Part shown: in pieces, positions 62,924 through 64,000 of the stretch
How the letters are laid out: each line of letters opens with the position of its first letter
Numbering within the stretch: position 1 is the stretch's first letter
Assembly: GCA_013398275.1 (NCBI GenBank)
Contig: VZSE01012476.1
Coordinates: 1,810,610-1,874,609 of the forward strand
Direction: 5' to 3'
DNA from: Promerops cafer
Lineage: Eukaryota > Chordata > Aves > Passeriformes > Nectariniidae
DNA length: 64,000 nt
Translations under genes and position numbers: made by a program
The notes under the pieces: model-generated
Database searches by the model: none
Seen by the model: the letters and a program-made list of their open reading frames with translations, nothing else
Told to the model about the DNA's origin: nothing

Positions 62924-63681
62924 GGGGAAATGTAGAGGTCCTCCTCTCACCACTTCTTACTCTCTTTGGCATTGGCATTGCTGGCTTTTATAAGAGCCCT
63001 CCAAGTGTTTTTGATTAACGGGCACTTCCCCATCCCTTGTGAGGGCAGAGAAATGTTTGCAAAGAACCACATTCAGTAAATTTAAAACAGTCAACGTGTA
63101 ATAACACTGAACCACGGCTCTTCTAAAAATAATTGGTGAGAGTGCTGGTTTTAGATGCATGTTAAATGCAGCAATGTGAAAGGAAGTGTATTTTTTCACC
63201 AAGATCATGGGACTTTTTGGGGAAAAGATAAAGGCATGGCTTTGTAGCTCTCCCATGTGGCTGTCACACACTAACAGAGTGGGACAGCACCTAGACAAGA
63301 GAGGTTTGCACAAACCTGGTGCATCTAGAGGGGCATCATCAGCCAAGCAATTGCCTCTGCTCTTGGGCCCCTGAGCTCCCTTTGCATGTGTAGGCTTTAA
63401 ATTTATGGAGTTTTACTGACAAGTAGGAACCAGTTGCCTTCAAACACTATCGAGCCTCATTTCTGTGCCCTGGTGCTGTGGACAACAGTGAAAGTTAACT
63501 GAAACAAACCAGAATCACAGCAGCAGCTTAAGGAAATGTACTGAGTTTATGCTGAACTTAATTATGCTCTTCTTTCCCCACTGTGAATTCTGTAACTTTT
63601 CTGACTTGCGGTGCTCTGTCATTTTGTGCATTCAGTTTTGGATGGTTAAATCAAGGTATTTATTTGTTTAATCAAGAAAAA

Positions 63682-63687
63682 ATTAAA
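63682..63687 (+). terminator. ST6GAL2: Candidate polyadenylation signal ATTAAA
   Basis: The commonest variant hexamer, 3.5 kb after the stop and followed by T-rich sequence. It is an alternative to the site at 62918. Confidence 0.25.
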
Positions 63688-64000
63688 AAATATTTTGCCT
63701 CATTTTGAGCCAAAATCTTTTTACTAGAAAAAAAACATTATTTTGTTTCATTCCTCTATAGTTCTAAAGGTTACCTCAGCATAAACTCATAGCTCAGTCC
63801 TTCCTTGGATCAAAATACTACATCTTTTTCTACCTTGTGCAGTTTTATGCTGTAGAAACTCTGGTAAGTTCAGTGAAATTACCATGATGTACCTTTGGAG
63901 AGAGAGAGGGGTGATATAAACACTCTAATGTGCACTCTCTCTGTACAAATTTAATTTAAGCATTACTTGTCTTTGGTCAAGAGATTTTCTTTTGTGAAGA

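Larger units (their letters stand above)
60199..64000 (+). other. ST6GAL2: ST6GAL2 3'UTR and downstream sequence
   Basis: No further coding exon is recognisable. The first 2-3 kb are AT-rich with several ATTTA-type motifs (for example near 60358 and 60531), as in a long vertebrate 3'UTR. The only AATAAA I found after the stop is at 62918-62923; an ATTAAA lies at 63682-63687. I cannot tell which is used, or whether the transcript runs past the window. Mammalian ST6GAL2 transcripts have a 3'UTR of several kilobases, which would fit either site. Confidence 0.6.

Noticed and set aside
1..64000. A prokaryotic-type defence system, CRISPR array, operon or intact endogenous retrovirus
   Set aside because: I saw no repeat-spacer pattern, no dense gene arrangement and no paired LTRs or gag/pol-like frames. 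The window is an ordinary vertebrate single-gene locus.

Overview
The window is vertebrate, almost certainly bird, genomic DNA. It is about 40% GC by eye, has no operon-like gene packing, carries chicken-repeat (CR1) LINE tails ending in the avian ATTCTGTG/ATTCTATG octamers, and holds one multi-exon gene. The young-looking CR1 copy resembles those common in Neoaves, possibly passerines, but the species cannot be fixed from sequence alone. Nothing prokaryotic (operon, CRISPR, phage) is present.

The one gene I can support is ST6GAL2, beta-galactoside alpha-2,6-sialyltransferase 2, on the + strand. I rebuilt its full coding sequence from five exons: 39367-40312, 44764-44861, 47958-48059, 49137-49311 and 59930-60198. 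All junctions are GT-AG and the phases agree. The five pieces sum to 1590 nt, which is 529 codons plus a TAG stop; 529 is the length I recall for the human protein. The product is a type II Golgi membrane protein: a short cytosolic tail, one transmembrane anchor, a long poorly conserved stem with a basic cluster, and a catalytic domain with sialylmotifs L, S, III and VS. It would transfer sialic acid from CMP-Neu5Ac to terminal galactose in alpha-2,6 linkage in the Golgi lumen.

Layout: 1 to about 13.27 kb is upstream non-coding DNA with only chance open frames. About 13.27-14.6 kb is a CpG island broken by a 105-base assembly gap. It is the probable ST6GAL2 promoter and non-coding first exon, with a good candidate splice donor at 14381/14382. 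14.4-39.3 kb is then a roughly 25 kb 5'UTR intron. 39.3-60.2 kb holds the coding exons and four introns. The 4.45 kb intron after the first coding exon contains two CR1 tails in opposite orientation (41.80-42.27 kb minus, 42.52-42.82 kb plus). The 10.6 kb last intron is AT-rich and contains an eroded U2 snRNA-derived fragment on the minus strand. From 60199 onward lies 3'UTR and downstream sequence, with one AATAAA at 62918 and an ATTAAA at 63682.

The observations most worth checking are two possible coding alternatives. One is an 84-nt, CpG-rich, frame-preserving cryptic exon between coding exons 3 and 4. The other is a pyrimidine-rich acceptor 99 nt upstream of the last exon, whose use would insert 33 in-frame residues inside sialylmotif S. 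Overlapping hairpin-forming palindromes at 27.9 kb and the U2 fragment are smaller finds.
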